Source of the DNA: Olleya namhaensis
Lineage (GTDB): Bacteria; Bacteroidota; Bacteroidia; Flavobacteriales; Flavobacteriaceae
Reading direction: 5' to 3'
NCBI RefSeq assembly: GCF_900114005.1
Contig: NZ_FORM01000005.1
Span: forward strand, 62,001 to 126,000
Length of the DNA: 64,000 nt
The notes under the pieces were generated by a model. It did not search any database and was not told the origin of the DNA. It worked only from the letters and a program-made list of their open reading frames with translations. Position numbers and translations under genes: made by a program. Numbering within the stretch: the stretch's first letter is position 1; each line of letters starts with the position of its first letter. This document shows, in pieces, positions 34,728 to 43,141 of this stretch.

Positions 34728-36062
34728 ATGAAAAAGATATACCTTGTAATAAGTTTTTTAACTTTCACCTTAATAACAACCGCACAAACTAGCCAAAAGA
34801 TATATGATATTATTGATGCTGTTTCCGCAGAACGCATTGAAAAAGACATTCAAAAATTAGTCGATTTTGGTACTAGAAACACCTTTAGTGATACTATTTC
34901 AGAAACTAGAGGAATTGGTGCTGCACGACGATGGATAAAATCAGAATTTGAAGCTATTTCTTCCGACTGTAAAAATTGCTTAGACGTAACGTATCAAAAA
35001 GACTTTGTTACTAAAGAAGGTAACAAGCGCGTACCACACGATGCTTGGATTGTCAATGTTGTGGCTATTCAAAAAGGAACGAAATATCCAAATCGTTATA
35101 TTATAATGAGTGGTGATATCGACTCTCGTGGAAGTGATACCATGGAGTTTACAAAAGATGCACCTGGGGCAAACGATAATGCTTCTGGTATGGCCGGAAC
35201 TATTGAGGCTGCAAGAGTTTTGTCCAAATACAAATTTGAAAACAGTATTGTTTATGTTGGTTTATCTGGAGAAGAGCAAGGTCTTTTTGGCGGTAGTGGC
35301 TTAGCAAAATATGCTAAAGCGCAAGGTTGGGATATTATCGGAATACTTAACAATGACATGATTGGAAACATTAAAGGTGTTGATGGTGTTATTGATAATC
35401 GCACTTTTAGAATTTTTTCAGAACCTGTTCCTGCTAACGAAACCGAGAGAGAACGTACACTTAGACGTTTTTATGGGGGAGAAGTCGATGGGATTTCTCG
35501 TCAATTAGCCCGTTACGTACATAAAACAGTAAAAACATACATGCCAGAAATGAATCCGATGATGGTTTATAGATTAGATCGTTTTGGACGCGGTGGACAC
35601 CATAGACCTTTTAACGACTTAGGATTTGCAGGGATCCGAATTATGGAAGCGCACGAAAACTATGTACAGCAACACCAAGATATTAGAGAAGAAAATGGCA
35701 TAAAATATGGCGATGTTATTGAGCACGTCAATTTTGAATACGCAAAAAAACTGACTACTGTTAACGCTATAAATATGGCTAATTTGGCTTGGGCACCTCC
35801 TGCTCCAAAAACAGTTGCTATTGGTGGTATTGTAGAACCTTCCGTTAAATTTAAATGGGATAAAGTTGAAGGTGCAATCGGTTATAAAATTTACTGGAGA
35901 GATACCACATCTCCTACTTGGGACAACAGTCGTTATGTTGGTGATGTCTCAGAATTTATGCTAGATGGCATCGTTATTGACAACTATTTCTTCGGGATTG
36001 CTTCTGTTGGAAAAGACGGTTTTGAAAGCCCTGTGGTGTTTCCTAATAAAATAATAAGATAA
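34728..36062 (+). CDS. M28 family zinc peptidase, secreted
   Basis: This is a 444-residue secreted aminopeptidase-type enzyme. The start is ATG 34728, which gives a signal peptide ending TTAQ (residue 20); an in-frame ATG at 34680 inside the previous gene does not. The zinc-binding pattern of M28 is present: DIDSRGSD near residue 127, APGANDNASG near 144, the catalytic/ligand GEEQGLFGGSG near 183, NNDMIGN near 207 and HRPFNDLGFAGIRIMEAHENY near 290. The C-terminus (about 355-440) is a fibronectin type III-like domain. It probably acts on peptides outside the cell, with the M1 peptidase encoded next. Confidence 0.88.
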   Translation: MKKIYLVISFLTFTLITTAQTSQKIYDIIDAVSAERIEKDIQKLVDFGTRNTFSDTISETRGIGAARRWIKSEFEAISSDCKNCLDVTYQKDFVTKEGNKRVPHDAWIVNVVAIQKGTKYPNRYIIMSGDIDSRGSDTMEFTKDAPGANDNASGMAGTIEAARVLSKYKFENSIVYVGLSGEEQGLFGGSGLAKYAKAQGWDIIGILNNDMIGNIKGVDGVIDNRTFRIFSEPVPANETERERTLRRFYGGEVDGISRQLARYVHKTVKTYMPEMNPMMVYRLDRFGRGGHHRPFNDLGFAGIRIMEAHENYVQQHQDIREENGIKYGDVIEHVNFEYAKKLTTVNAINMANLAWAPPAPKTVAIGGIVEPSVKFKWDKVEGAIGYKIYWRDTTSPTWDNSRYVGDVSEFMLDGIVIDNYFFGIASVGKDGFESPVVFPNKIIR

Positions 36063-36070
36063 ATTTCAGA

Positions 36071-37720
36071 ATGAATAAAACACTAATTTCAACCTTAGTT
36101 TTAGTTATAACGCTCTGTGTCAATGCAAATGCACAAGGCTTACTTCAAGAAAAAAACAAGTTTACGCATCAAGACACACTGCGCGGAAGTATCACGCCAG
36201 AGCGTGAATGGTGGAATTTAACCTATTACCATTTAGATATAAAGGTTAATCCGGAGACCAAAACTATTGCTGGTAAAAACACAATTCAGTATACTGTTTT
36301 AAAACCAAACCAAGTATTACAAATTGATTTGCAAGAACCATTAGTATTGACTAAAGTGACTCAAAATGATAAAGCATTAGAGATTAAACACGATGGAAAT
36401 GCACATTTTATTACACTTAAAGACCAACAAAATATAGGCGAAACAAATAGCGTAATTGCTTATTACGAAGGGAAACCACGTGAAGCTATTAGAGCGCCTT
36501 GGGATGGCGGAATCTCTTGGAAAAAAGACAATAATGGTAATCATTTTATTGCCTCATCCTGTCAAGGTCTTGGAGCTAGCGTTTGGTGGCCAAACAAAGA
36601 CCACATGTATGATGAAGTTGATAGTATGGATATTAGTGTCACTGTACCAAAAGGTTTAATGAATGTTTCTAATGGAAGACTTAAAAGTGTTATTGATAAT
36701 AAAGATGAAACTATAACTACCAATTGGCACGTTGCCAACCCAATTAATAATTATGGAGTCAATATAAATATTGGTAACTATGCTAATTTCTCTGAAGTTT
36801 ATAAAGGTGAAAAAGGTGATTTAGATATGAATTACTTCGTCTTAAAAGAAAACCTTGAAAAAGCAAAAGAGCATTTTAAAGATGCCCCAAAAATGATGAA
36901 AGCATTTGAGCATTGGTTTGGACCGTATCCTTTTTACGAAGATAGTTTTAAGTTAGTCGAAGTGCCTTATTTAGGAATGGAGCATCAAAGCTCTGTAACC
37001 TACGGAAATAAATATATGAATGGCTATCTAGGTGATGATTTATCCGGAACTGGTTGGGGTTTAAAATTTGATTTTATAATCATCCATGAATCTGGACACG
37101 AGTGGTTTGCCAATAATATTACCAATATAGATATTGCAGATATGTGGATTCATGAGAGTTTTACATCTTATTCTGAAAACCTATTTTTAGATTACTATTA
37201 CGGAAAAGAAGCTGCTGCTGAATATGTCATTGGTAAAAGAAAAAACGTAAGAAACGATAGACCATTAATAGGGCAATATAATGTAAACAATGAAGGCTCT
37301 GGAGATATGTATTACAAAGGAGAAAATATGTTACACACCTTACGTCAATTAGTTAATGACGACGAAAAATGGAGACAGATACTACGTACGTTAAATAGTA
37401 AGTTTTATCATCAAACGGTAACAACACAGCAAATTGAAGATTATTTAGCAGAAGCATCTGGTTTAGATTTAAAAGGCTTTTTTAATCAGTATTTAAGGAG
37501 TATTAAAATTCCTGTTTTAGAATATAAAGTTGAAGGTAAAAAACTTAACTACAAATGGACTAATACCGTTGATGGCTTTGTAATGCCTATTCAAATTGAA
37601 ATTAATGGTCAGTCCCAATGGATTTTGCCAACTTCAAAAAATCAAACTTTAAAATTAAAGTCTAAAAATTCTAAAGTAGTCGTGGATAGAGACTTTTATA
37701 TTACGGTAAAAGAATTTTAA
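36071..37720 (+). CDS. M1 family metallopeptidase
   Basis: This is a 549-residue secreted gluzincin peptidase. The signal peptide ends near NANAQ (residue 22). The N-terminal beta domain (about 45-250) has the family start WWNLTYYHLDIKVNPETKTIAGKN. The zinc site HESGHEWFAN is near 339 and the third ligand Glu is in WIHESFTSYSENL near 358. The exopeptidase motif GxMEN is replaced by LGMEHQSSVTYG near 305, so specificity may differ from aminopeptidase N. It lacks the long C-terminal helical domain of the larger enzymes. It starts 8 bases after the M28 gene. Confidence 0.9.
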   Translation: MNKTLISTLVLVITLCVNANAQGLLQEKNKFTHQDTLRGSITPEREWWNLTYYHLDIKVNPETKTIAGKNTIQYTVLKPNQVLQIDLQEPLVLTKVTQNDKALEIKHDGNAHFITLKDQQNIGETNSVIAYYEGKPREAIRAPWDGGISWKKDNNGNHFIASSCQGLGASVWWPNKDHMYDEVDSMDISVTVPKGLMNVSNGRLKSVIDNKDETITTNWHVANPINNYGVNINIGNYANFSEVYKGEKGDLDMNYFVLKENLEKAKEHFKDAPKMMKAFEHWFGPYPFYEDSFKLVEVPYLGMEHQSSVTYGNKYMNGYLGDDLSGTGWGLKFDFIIIHESGHEWFANNITNIDIADMWIHESFTSYSENLFLDYYYGKEAAAEYVIGKRKNVRNDRPLIGQYNVNNEGSGDMYYKGENMLHTLRQLVNDDEKWRQILRTLNSKFYHQTVTTQQIEDYLAEASGLDLKGFFNQYLRSIKIPVLEYKVEGKKLNYKWTNTVDGFVMPIQIEINGQSQWILPTSKNQTLKLKSKNSKVVVDRDFYITVKEF

Positions 37721-37722
37721 AA

Positions 37723-38295
37723 ATGAATTTAGAAGAATACTATTTTAAATCAGACACAGCATGGCGAGAATGGTTACACATCAATCACGACAGTGATGAT
37801 GGTATCTACCTCATCTTTTACAAAGTAAACCACAAAAACAAAAGTATGCGTTGGGAAGAAGCTGTAAAAGTAGCCTTGTGCTATGGTTGGATAGATAGTA
37901 CTGTCAAGAGTTTAGGAGATGGAAAACGAAGGCAATACTTTTGTAAACGTAATCCTAAAAGTGTCTGGAGTGCACTTAACAAAAGACATATAAAAACCTT
38001 ACTTGCCGAAGATTTAATGCATCCAAAAGGCTTAGAAATAATTAAAACAGGTAAGAAAAACGGAAGTTGGACTGCTTTAGATGAAGTTGAGAAAGGTATC
38101 ATTCCAGAAGCATTACAATTGGCATTTGAAGATAATCCTAAAGCTTTTGAAAACTATAACAACTTTGCCCCATCTTACAAAAAACATTATTTGTATTGGC
38201 TAAATCAAGCAAAACGAGAAGCTACAAAACAAAAGAGAATTGTAGAAATCATTAAATTTTGCGAAGCGAATATTAAATCTAGAAATACTTGGTAA
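37723..38295 (+). CDS. YdeI/OmpD-associated family protein
   Basis: This 190-residue cytoplasmic protein starts 2 bases after the M1 peptidase. The family-typical N-terminus has the pattern DGIYLIFYKVNHKNKSMRWEEAV followed by LCYGWIDSTVKSLGDGKRRQYFCKRNPKSVWSALN near 50-85. The C-terminal part, AFENYNNFAPSYKKHYLYWLNQAKREATKQKRI, is the YdeI repeat. The family has been linked to bacteriocin protection, but no biochemical role is settled. Confidence 0.82.
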   Translation: MNLEEYYFKSDTAWREWLHINHDSDDGIYLIFYKVNHKNKSMRWEEAVKVALCYGWIDSTVKSLGDGKRRQYFCKRNPKSVWSALNKRHIKTLLAEDLMHPKGLEIIKTGKKNGSWTALDEVEKGIIPEALQLAFEDNPKAFENYNNFAPSYKKHYLYWLNQAKREATKQKRIVEIIKFCEANIKSRNTW

Positions 38296-38351
38296 TATAA
38301 TTATTTGAAAGGCTTTCACTTTTTTTCGACTTAATATAAAATCGCAACACA

Positions 38352-39563
38352 ATGAATATTCAAAAAATAAATTTCACTAATGCAGAAGGGCAACAATTAG
38401 TTGGTCGTTTAGAACTTCCAATAAATCAACATCCTCATAATTTTGCCATATTCGCACATTGTTTTACTTGTAATAAAAACTTATCTGCAGTAAAAAATAT
38501 TACTCGCGAATTAACCTCTAATGGCTTTGGTGTATTACGTTTTGATTTTACTGGTTTAGGAGAAAGTGAAGGTGATTTTGAAAATACTAATTTTTCAGGA
38601 AATGTGGATGATTTAATTAGTGCCTCTAATTATTTAAAAGAAAACTATACCGCTCCTACCCTTTTAATTGGACATTCTTTAGGTGGTGCTGCTGTTATTT
38701 TTGCAGCTTCTACAATAGATTCCGTTAAAGCTGTTGCAACAATTGGAGCGCCTTCAAATCCAAAACATGTCGAGAATCTCATTAAAAGTAGTGTTGACGA
38801 AATAAAAGCTACAGGAAAAGCAAATGTGAGTATTGGCGGGCGTCCGTTTACAATCAAAAAACAATTTTTAGACGACATAGAAACAAAGTCGTTGCCAAAC
38901 GTTGCTAAAAACTTACGTAAAGCTTTGTTAGTAATGCACTCGCCACAAGACACTACGGTTGGAATTGAAAATGCAGAAGAAATTTACGTTGCTGCTAGAC
39001 ATCCAAAAAGTTTTGTATCTCTTGATGGTGCCGATCATTTATTAATGCGAAAGGAAGATTCTATTTATGTTGGAAGTGTAATAGCTAGTTGGGCAAAACG
39101 CTATATTTCTATCCCTAAAACAGATACGGTTTCCACAACACACCAAGCAGTTGCAAGTCTAGATGCAGAAGATGGTTTCACTACACAAATGACCGTGGGA
39201 AGCCATACCATGATGGCTGATGAGCCTACTAGTTTTGGTGGAAATGATTTTGGTCCTTCACCATATGAGTTTGTTTCTGCGGGATTATCTGCTTGTACGG
39301 CCATGACTGTTCAGATGTATGTTAAACGAAAAGGTTGGGATTTGCAAAACATTGAAGTGCACACCTCGCATACTAAAGTAGCGAAACAGATTGTTGAAAA
39401 TGGTGAGCAAAAAGAAATCAAAGTAGACACTTTTAATAGAGAAATTAAACTGAAAGGAAATTTAGACGATAAACAAATACAGCGTATTCTTCAAATTGCT
39501 GATAAATGTCCAGTGCATAAAACACTACATAGCGATATAGACGTAGTAACTAAAATAGTTTAG
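38352..39563 (+). CDS. alpha/beta hydrolase fused to OsmC domain
   Basis: This is a 403-residue fusion. Residues 1-250 are an alpha/beta hydrolase: FAIFAHCFTCNKN near 31, the nucleophile elbow LIGHSLGGAAV near 100 and the catalytic His in GADHLLM near 228. Residues 270-403 are an OsmC/Ohr-type peroxidase domain, with GPSPYEFVSAGLSACTAMTVQMY near 300 and DKCPVHKTLHSDI near 384, which hold the two redox cysteines. Such fusions are known in several bacteria. The role is probably detoxification of organic peroxides or esters; the natural substrate is not known. Confidence 0.9.
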   Translation: MNIQKINFTNAEGQQLVGRLELPINQHPHNFAIFAHCFTCNKNLSAVKNITRELTSNGFGVLRFDFTGLGESEGDFENTNFSGNVDDLISASNYLKENYTAPTLLIGHSLGGAAVIFAASTIDSVKAVATIGAPSNPKHVENLIKSSVDEIKATGKANVSIGGRPFTIKKQFLDDIETKSLPNVAKNLRKALLVMHSPQDTTVGIENAEEIYVAARHPKSFVSLDGADHLLMRKEDSIYVGSVIASWAKRYISIPKTDTVSTTHQAVASLDAEDGFTTQMTVGSHTMMADEPTSFGGNDFGPSPYEFVSAGLSACTAMTVQMYVKRKGWDLQNIEVHTSHTKVAKQIVENGEQKEIKVDTFNREIKLKGNLDDKQIQRILQIADKCPVHKTLHSDIDVVTKIV

Positions 39564-39659
39564 TACCGTGTGTTTTTAATGTTACGGAAAGTTAAAATTA
39601 ACTAATTTTTAAGAATTCTTGTTCATCAAATTCTTTAGAATAGTTGTTAATTATATCCC

Positions 39660-40223
39660 GTGAAAAAGAAGAACAAAAACTTAGCAAAATCGACACGTTG
39701 GTATCGTAAAACGCACCGGATTGTAGCTGTCTCATTATTACTATTTATAGTTATCATGAGTGCAACGGGTTTACTTTTAGCATGGAAGGACCAACTTGGT
39801 TTTAAACCTTCTACCGTAAAAGTAGCATCTAACAACACCCCTTTAATTTCATTAGCTAAAATAGAGCAAAACGCAATACAATATATTGATAGTCTTAAAC
39901 TGTCAACCGCTATAAATAGGATAGACTACAGACCTAGAAAAGGTATTGCTAAAGTTAGATTTGAAGACCATTTTACGGAGTTACAAATCAATTGTTATAC
40001 TGGGGAAATAATTTCGGCAAAAACAAGAACAGCGGATTTAATTGAAATGATTCATGATGGCTCTATTGTCGATTATTTATTAAACTTCAAAACGACGCCT
40101 CTAAAATTGATCTACTCCACGATTATTGGACTAGGCTTATTATTTATTTCTTTTAGTGGTTTTTTATTATGGTTAAAACCGAAACAGATTAAAAAAAATA
40201 AACGCATCCTATCAGAGCAGTAA
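39660..40223 (+). CDS. PepSY-domain membrane protein
   Basis: This is a 187-residue protein with a GTG start. It has a basic N-terminus with WYRKTHRIVA, a first membrane helix near residues 22-42 (VSLLLFIVIMSATGLLLAW), a periplasmic PepSY-like domain (about 55-140) and a second helix near 155-175 ending LLWLKPKQ. This is the short PepSY-associated type, often linked to iron or flavin reduction at the membrane. It stands alone, with a terminator behind it. Confidence 0.78.
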   Translation: MKKKNKNLAKSTRWYRKTHRIVAVSLLLFIVIMSATGLLLAWKDQLGFKPSTVKVASNNTPLISLAKIEQNAIQYIDSLKLSTAINRIDYRPRKGIAKVRFEDHFTELQINCYTGEIISAKTRTADLIEMIHDGSIVDYLLNFKTTPLKLIYSTIIGLGLLFISFSGFLLWLKPKQIKKNKRILSEQ

Positions 40224-40237
40224 ACAATTAATAATAT

Positions 40238-40273
40238 AAAAAAAGCAACCTCAAATTGAGATTGCTTTTTTTT
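40238..40273. terminator. bidirectional terminator between convergent genes
   Basis: AAAAAGCAACCTCAA and TTGAGATTGCTTTTT pair with one mismatch, with A and T runs on both sides. It serves the PepSY gene on the plus strand and the AAA gene on the minus strand. Confidence 0.8.
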
Positions 40274-40294
40274 ATTTATTCTAGTGTTATTATT

Positions 40295-41761
40295 TTATAA
40301 TCCACTTATAAAACTACCATAAGGGTCTTTAAACTGAATCCCTTCCGTAAATCTATATTTACTTAATTGCTTATATTCTACTAAAGCCCAAAGTACAAAT
40401 TCTTTAACAAAATAACTTTCTTGTTTTGTTAGTTTGGCTTGGTGTTTTCCTAATAAATCATCTAAAGGAGATACAGCATCTAATAGTGCTTTGTATTCTT
40501 TATCACGCAAACCATCTAACAATTCAAACCCTTCTGAATTATTAAAAAACCATGATACGATATCGTCATAAGGACTTTCGTCTTCTTGCTTTTGAAGTTT
40601 TTCTATTTTAGGAAAAAACTCAGGAAATAAACTTTTAACTGCTTCACCAATTAAGTTGTAAGCCACTTGTGCTGCGCCTTCTTGTTCTCCTTCATAAACC
40701 AATTCTACTTTACCTGTAATTGCAGGAATAATTCCTAAAAAGTCAGATAATCTAATGGTTGTAGTATCATCTCCATTCTTTAAAGCACGAAGTTCTGCAG
40801 TACTTAATAAGTTTTCAAAAGCGGTAATACTTAAACGTGCACTTACACCACTTTTTTCGTCAATAAAATCACTGTCTCTAGCTTCAAATACAATTTGTTC
40901 TAATAAGTCTTTTGCTAATTCTGGTACATGAATACTATCTTTTTGACGACCATCAGATTTAGCTTCTTGTTGCGTAATAATTTTAGCAGTTTCAATATCT
41001 TTTGGATAATGCGTTAAAATTTGCGATCCAATTCTATCTTTTAAAGGCGTTACAATACTTCCTCTATTGGTATAATCTTCAGGATTTGCAGTAAAAATAA
41101 ACTGCATATCTAAAGGTAAACGCAATTTAAATCCTCTAATCTGTATATCACCTTCTTGTAGAATATTAAATAAAGCCACTTGTATTCTAGCTTGTAAATC
41201 TGGTAGTTCATTAATAACAAAAATACAACGGTTTGCACGCGGAATCATCCCATAATGTATTACTCTGTCATCTGCATAACTCAACTTTAAGTTTGCTGCT
41301 TTTATTGGATCTACATCACCAATAATATCTGCAACAGTAACATCTGGAGTTGCTAATTTCTCTGCAAAACGCTCGCTTCTATGCATCCAAGTAATTGGTG
41401 TTTTATCTCCTTTTTCTGTAATCAATTCTGTTGCAAAACGTGAGATTGGTTGTAATGGATCGTCATTAATTTCGGACCCTTCAACCACAGGAATATACTC
41501 ATCCAATAAATTTAGCATTAAACGCGCTAAGCGGGTTTTAGCTTGACCACGTAATCCTAAAAAGTTAATATTATGTCGTGATAAAATAGCACGTTATAAC
41601 TCAGGAATCACAGTATTTTCGTAACCATGCACACCTTCAAAAACAGTTGTTTTACTTTTTATTCTTTCAATTAAATTATCTCTTAATTCGTCTTTAATAG
41701 ACTTACTTTTATATCCAGCTTTTTTTAATTCGCCTAAAATCTTTATATTTTTTATTTCCAT
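40295..41761 (-). pseudogene. MoxR-type AAA ATPase (Mg-chelatase-like), interrupted by an in-frame stop
   Basis: The frame from ATG 41761 encodes MEIKNIKILGELKKAGYKSK and onward for 55 codons, meets a TAA at 41594-41596, then goes on in the same frame for 432 codons to 40295. The break reads PEL-stop-RAILSRHNINFLGLRG. The Walker A loop GLRGQAKTRLAR comes directly after the stop, and the rest has a Walker B-like CIFVINELPDLQ stretch and an FTANPEDYTNRG sensor segment. A restart at ATG 41518 would lack Walker A and should not bind ATP. A single base change (CAA or GAA to TAA) explains it. The downstream part shows no decay, so this is a recent mutation or a sequence error. It pairs with the VWA gene upstream. 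Confidence 0.85.
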
Positions 41762-41917
41762 ATCTAATTTTTAGAAAAGAGATAATAGACAAAAGAAAAT
41801 AGACTTAACATTACGTCTTCTCTACTCTGTTTTTTCTATCCTCTTTATTCTTTTATTTTTTTTATTAATTGGAGTGAGAAATTTTTCACTTTTCACTCTT
41901 AATTCTTAACTAAAACA

Positions 41918-43045
41918 CTATCCTTTAATTCTCTTTTTTCTGTTTGTTTCGTAATCTTCAAAAATCATCTCACCTAGTCCTTTCAAACCTGTATAAAAGG
42001 CTTTTCCTTGATTGGCATGCGTAAATTCTTCTACAAATTGCATTAGATAAGGATCTTGAGCAATCATAAATGTAGTGATTGGAATATGCAATTTTCTAGC
42101 TTGCTGCGCTTGGGCATAGCATTTATTAGTGATGTATGGATTTAAGCCATTACTATCTTTATAATAGGTTCCGTCAGGCAAACGCAAGCAACTTGGTTTA
42201 CCATCTGTTATCATAAAAATTTGCTTGTTAGTATTACGCTTACGACGCAATAAATCCATTGCTAATTTTAAACCGGCTACAGTGTTTGTATGGTAAGGTC
42301 CAACATTTAAATAGGGTAAATCTTTAATTTTAATTGGCCAAGCATCGTTACCAAAAACTAAAATATCTAAGGTATCTTTTGGGTAGCGTGTTGTAATTAA
42401 TTCGGCTAAAGCCATCGCGACTTTTTTGGCAGGCGTAATTCTATCTTCACCATACAAAATCATACTGTGACTGATATCTATCATTAACACCGTACTCATT
42501 TGCGATTTGTGTGTGGTTTCCTCAACCACCAAATCATCCTCGGTTAAATTAAAATCGCCAATACCATGATTAATTTGTGCGTTTCGCAAACTTTCCGTCA
42601 TAGACACTTTATCCAAACTGTCTCCAAATTGGTAGTTTCTAAAATCGCCAGTATGCTCATCTCCTATTCCAACACCTTTACTTTTGTGGTTTCCGGATCC
42701 GCTGCGTTTAATATTACCAAATATTTGATCTAACGCAGATTGTCTAATAGCGCGCTCAGTTTTTGCTGTAATAGCGTTACCTTTTTTACCGTCTGGTTTA
42801 ATTTCTTCACGTATGTAGCCTTTAGCTTTAAGGTCTTCTACAAAGTCGTCAATTGTATAATCCGGAGTCGTTAATTTGTATTCTTTATCTAACTCGCGAA
42901 GCCAATCTATAGCTTCGTCAAAATCTCCGGAGGTATGCGTAATCAACTCTTTAAAAACATCAAAAAGCTTTTCGAAAGGGGATTGTGAAGGGGCTTCGTA
43001 TGGTTTAAATACAAAGCCTTTTCTGTTATTATTTTTGTTTTTCAT
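41918..43045 (-). CDS. VWA-domain protein, MoxR partner
   Basis: This is a 375-residue cytoplasmic protein. The C-terminal von Willebrand A domain (about 185-370) keeps the metal site: MIDISHSMILYG near 189, the Thr of GPYHTNTVAG near 250 and ITDGKPS near 278. The N-terminal half is helical and charged. It is upstream of the AAA ATPase gene, separated by 156 bases, the usual MoxR/VWA pairing in which the ATPase acts with the VWA protein as a metal-dependent chaperone. With the ATPase gene broken, the pair may not work in this strain. Confidence 0.85.
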   Translation of the reverse strand: MKNKNNNRKGFVFKPYEAPSQSPFEKLFDVFKELITHTSGDFDEAIDWLRELDKEYKLTTPDYTIDDFVEDLKAKGYIREEIKPDGKKGNAITAKTERAIRQSALDQIFGNIKRSGSGNHKSKGVGIGDEHTGDFRNYQFGDSLDKVSMTESLRNAQINHGIGDFNLTEDDLVVEETTHKSQMSTVLMIDISHSMILYGEDRITPAKKVAMALAELITTRYPKDTLDILVFGNDAWPIKIKDLPYLNVGPYHTNTVAGLKLAMDLLRRKRNTNKQIFMITDGKPSCLRLPDGTYYKDSNGLNPYITNKCYAQAQQARKLHIPITTFMIAQDPYLMQFVEEFTHANQGKAFYTGLKGLGEMIFEDYETNRKKRIKG

Positions 43046-43113
43046 GCAGTATAAAAATACGACATTTTAACACCAAAATAAATGTCTTAACATCTATTTA
43101 AGATAATGTTGAT

Positions 43114-43121
43114 TAACTTTA
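43114..43121 (+). promoter_or_regulatory. -7 element TAACTTTA
   Basis: TAACTTTA matches TAnnTTTG except in the last base and lies 20 bases before ATG 43142. It is inside the reading frame that starts at 43106, which supports the later start. Confidence 0.5.
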
Positions 43122-43141
43122 GGCAAACTAATCAATCCAAT

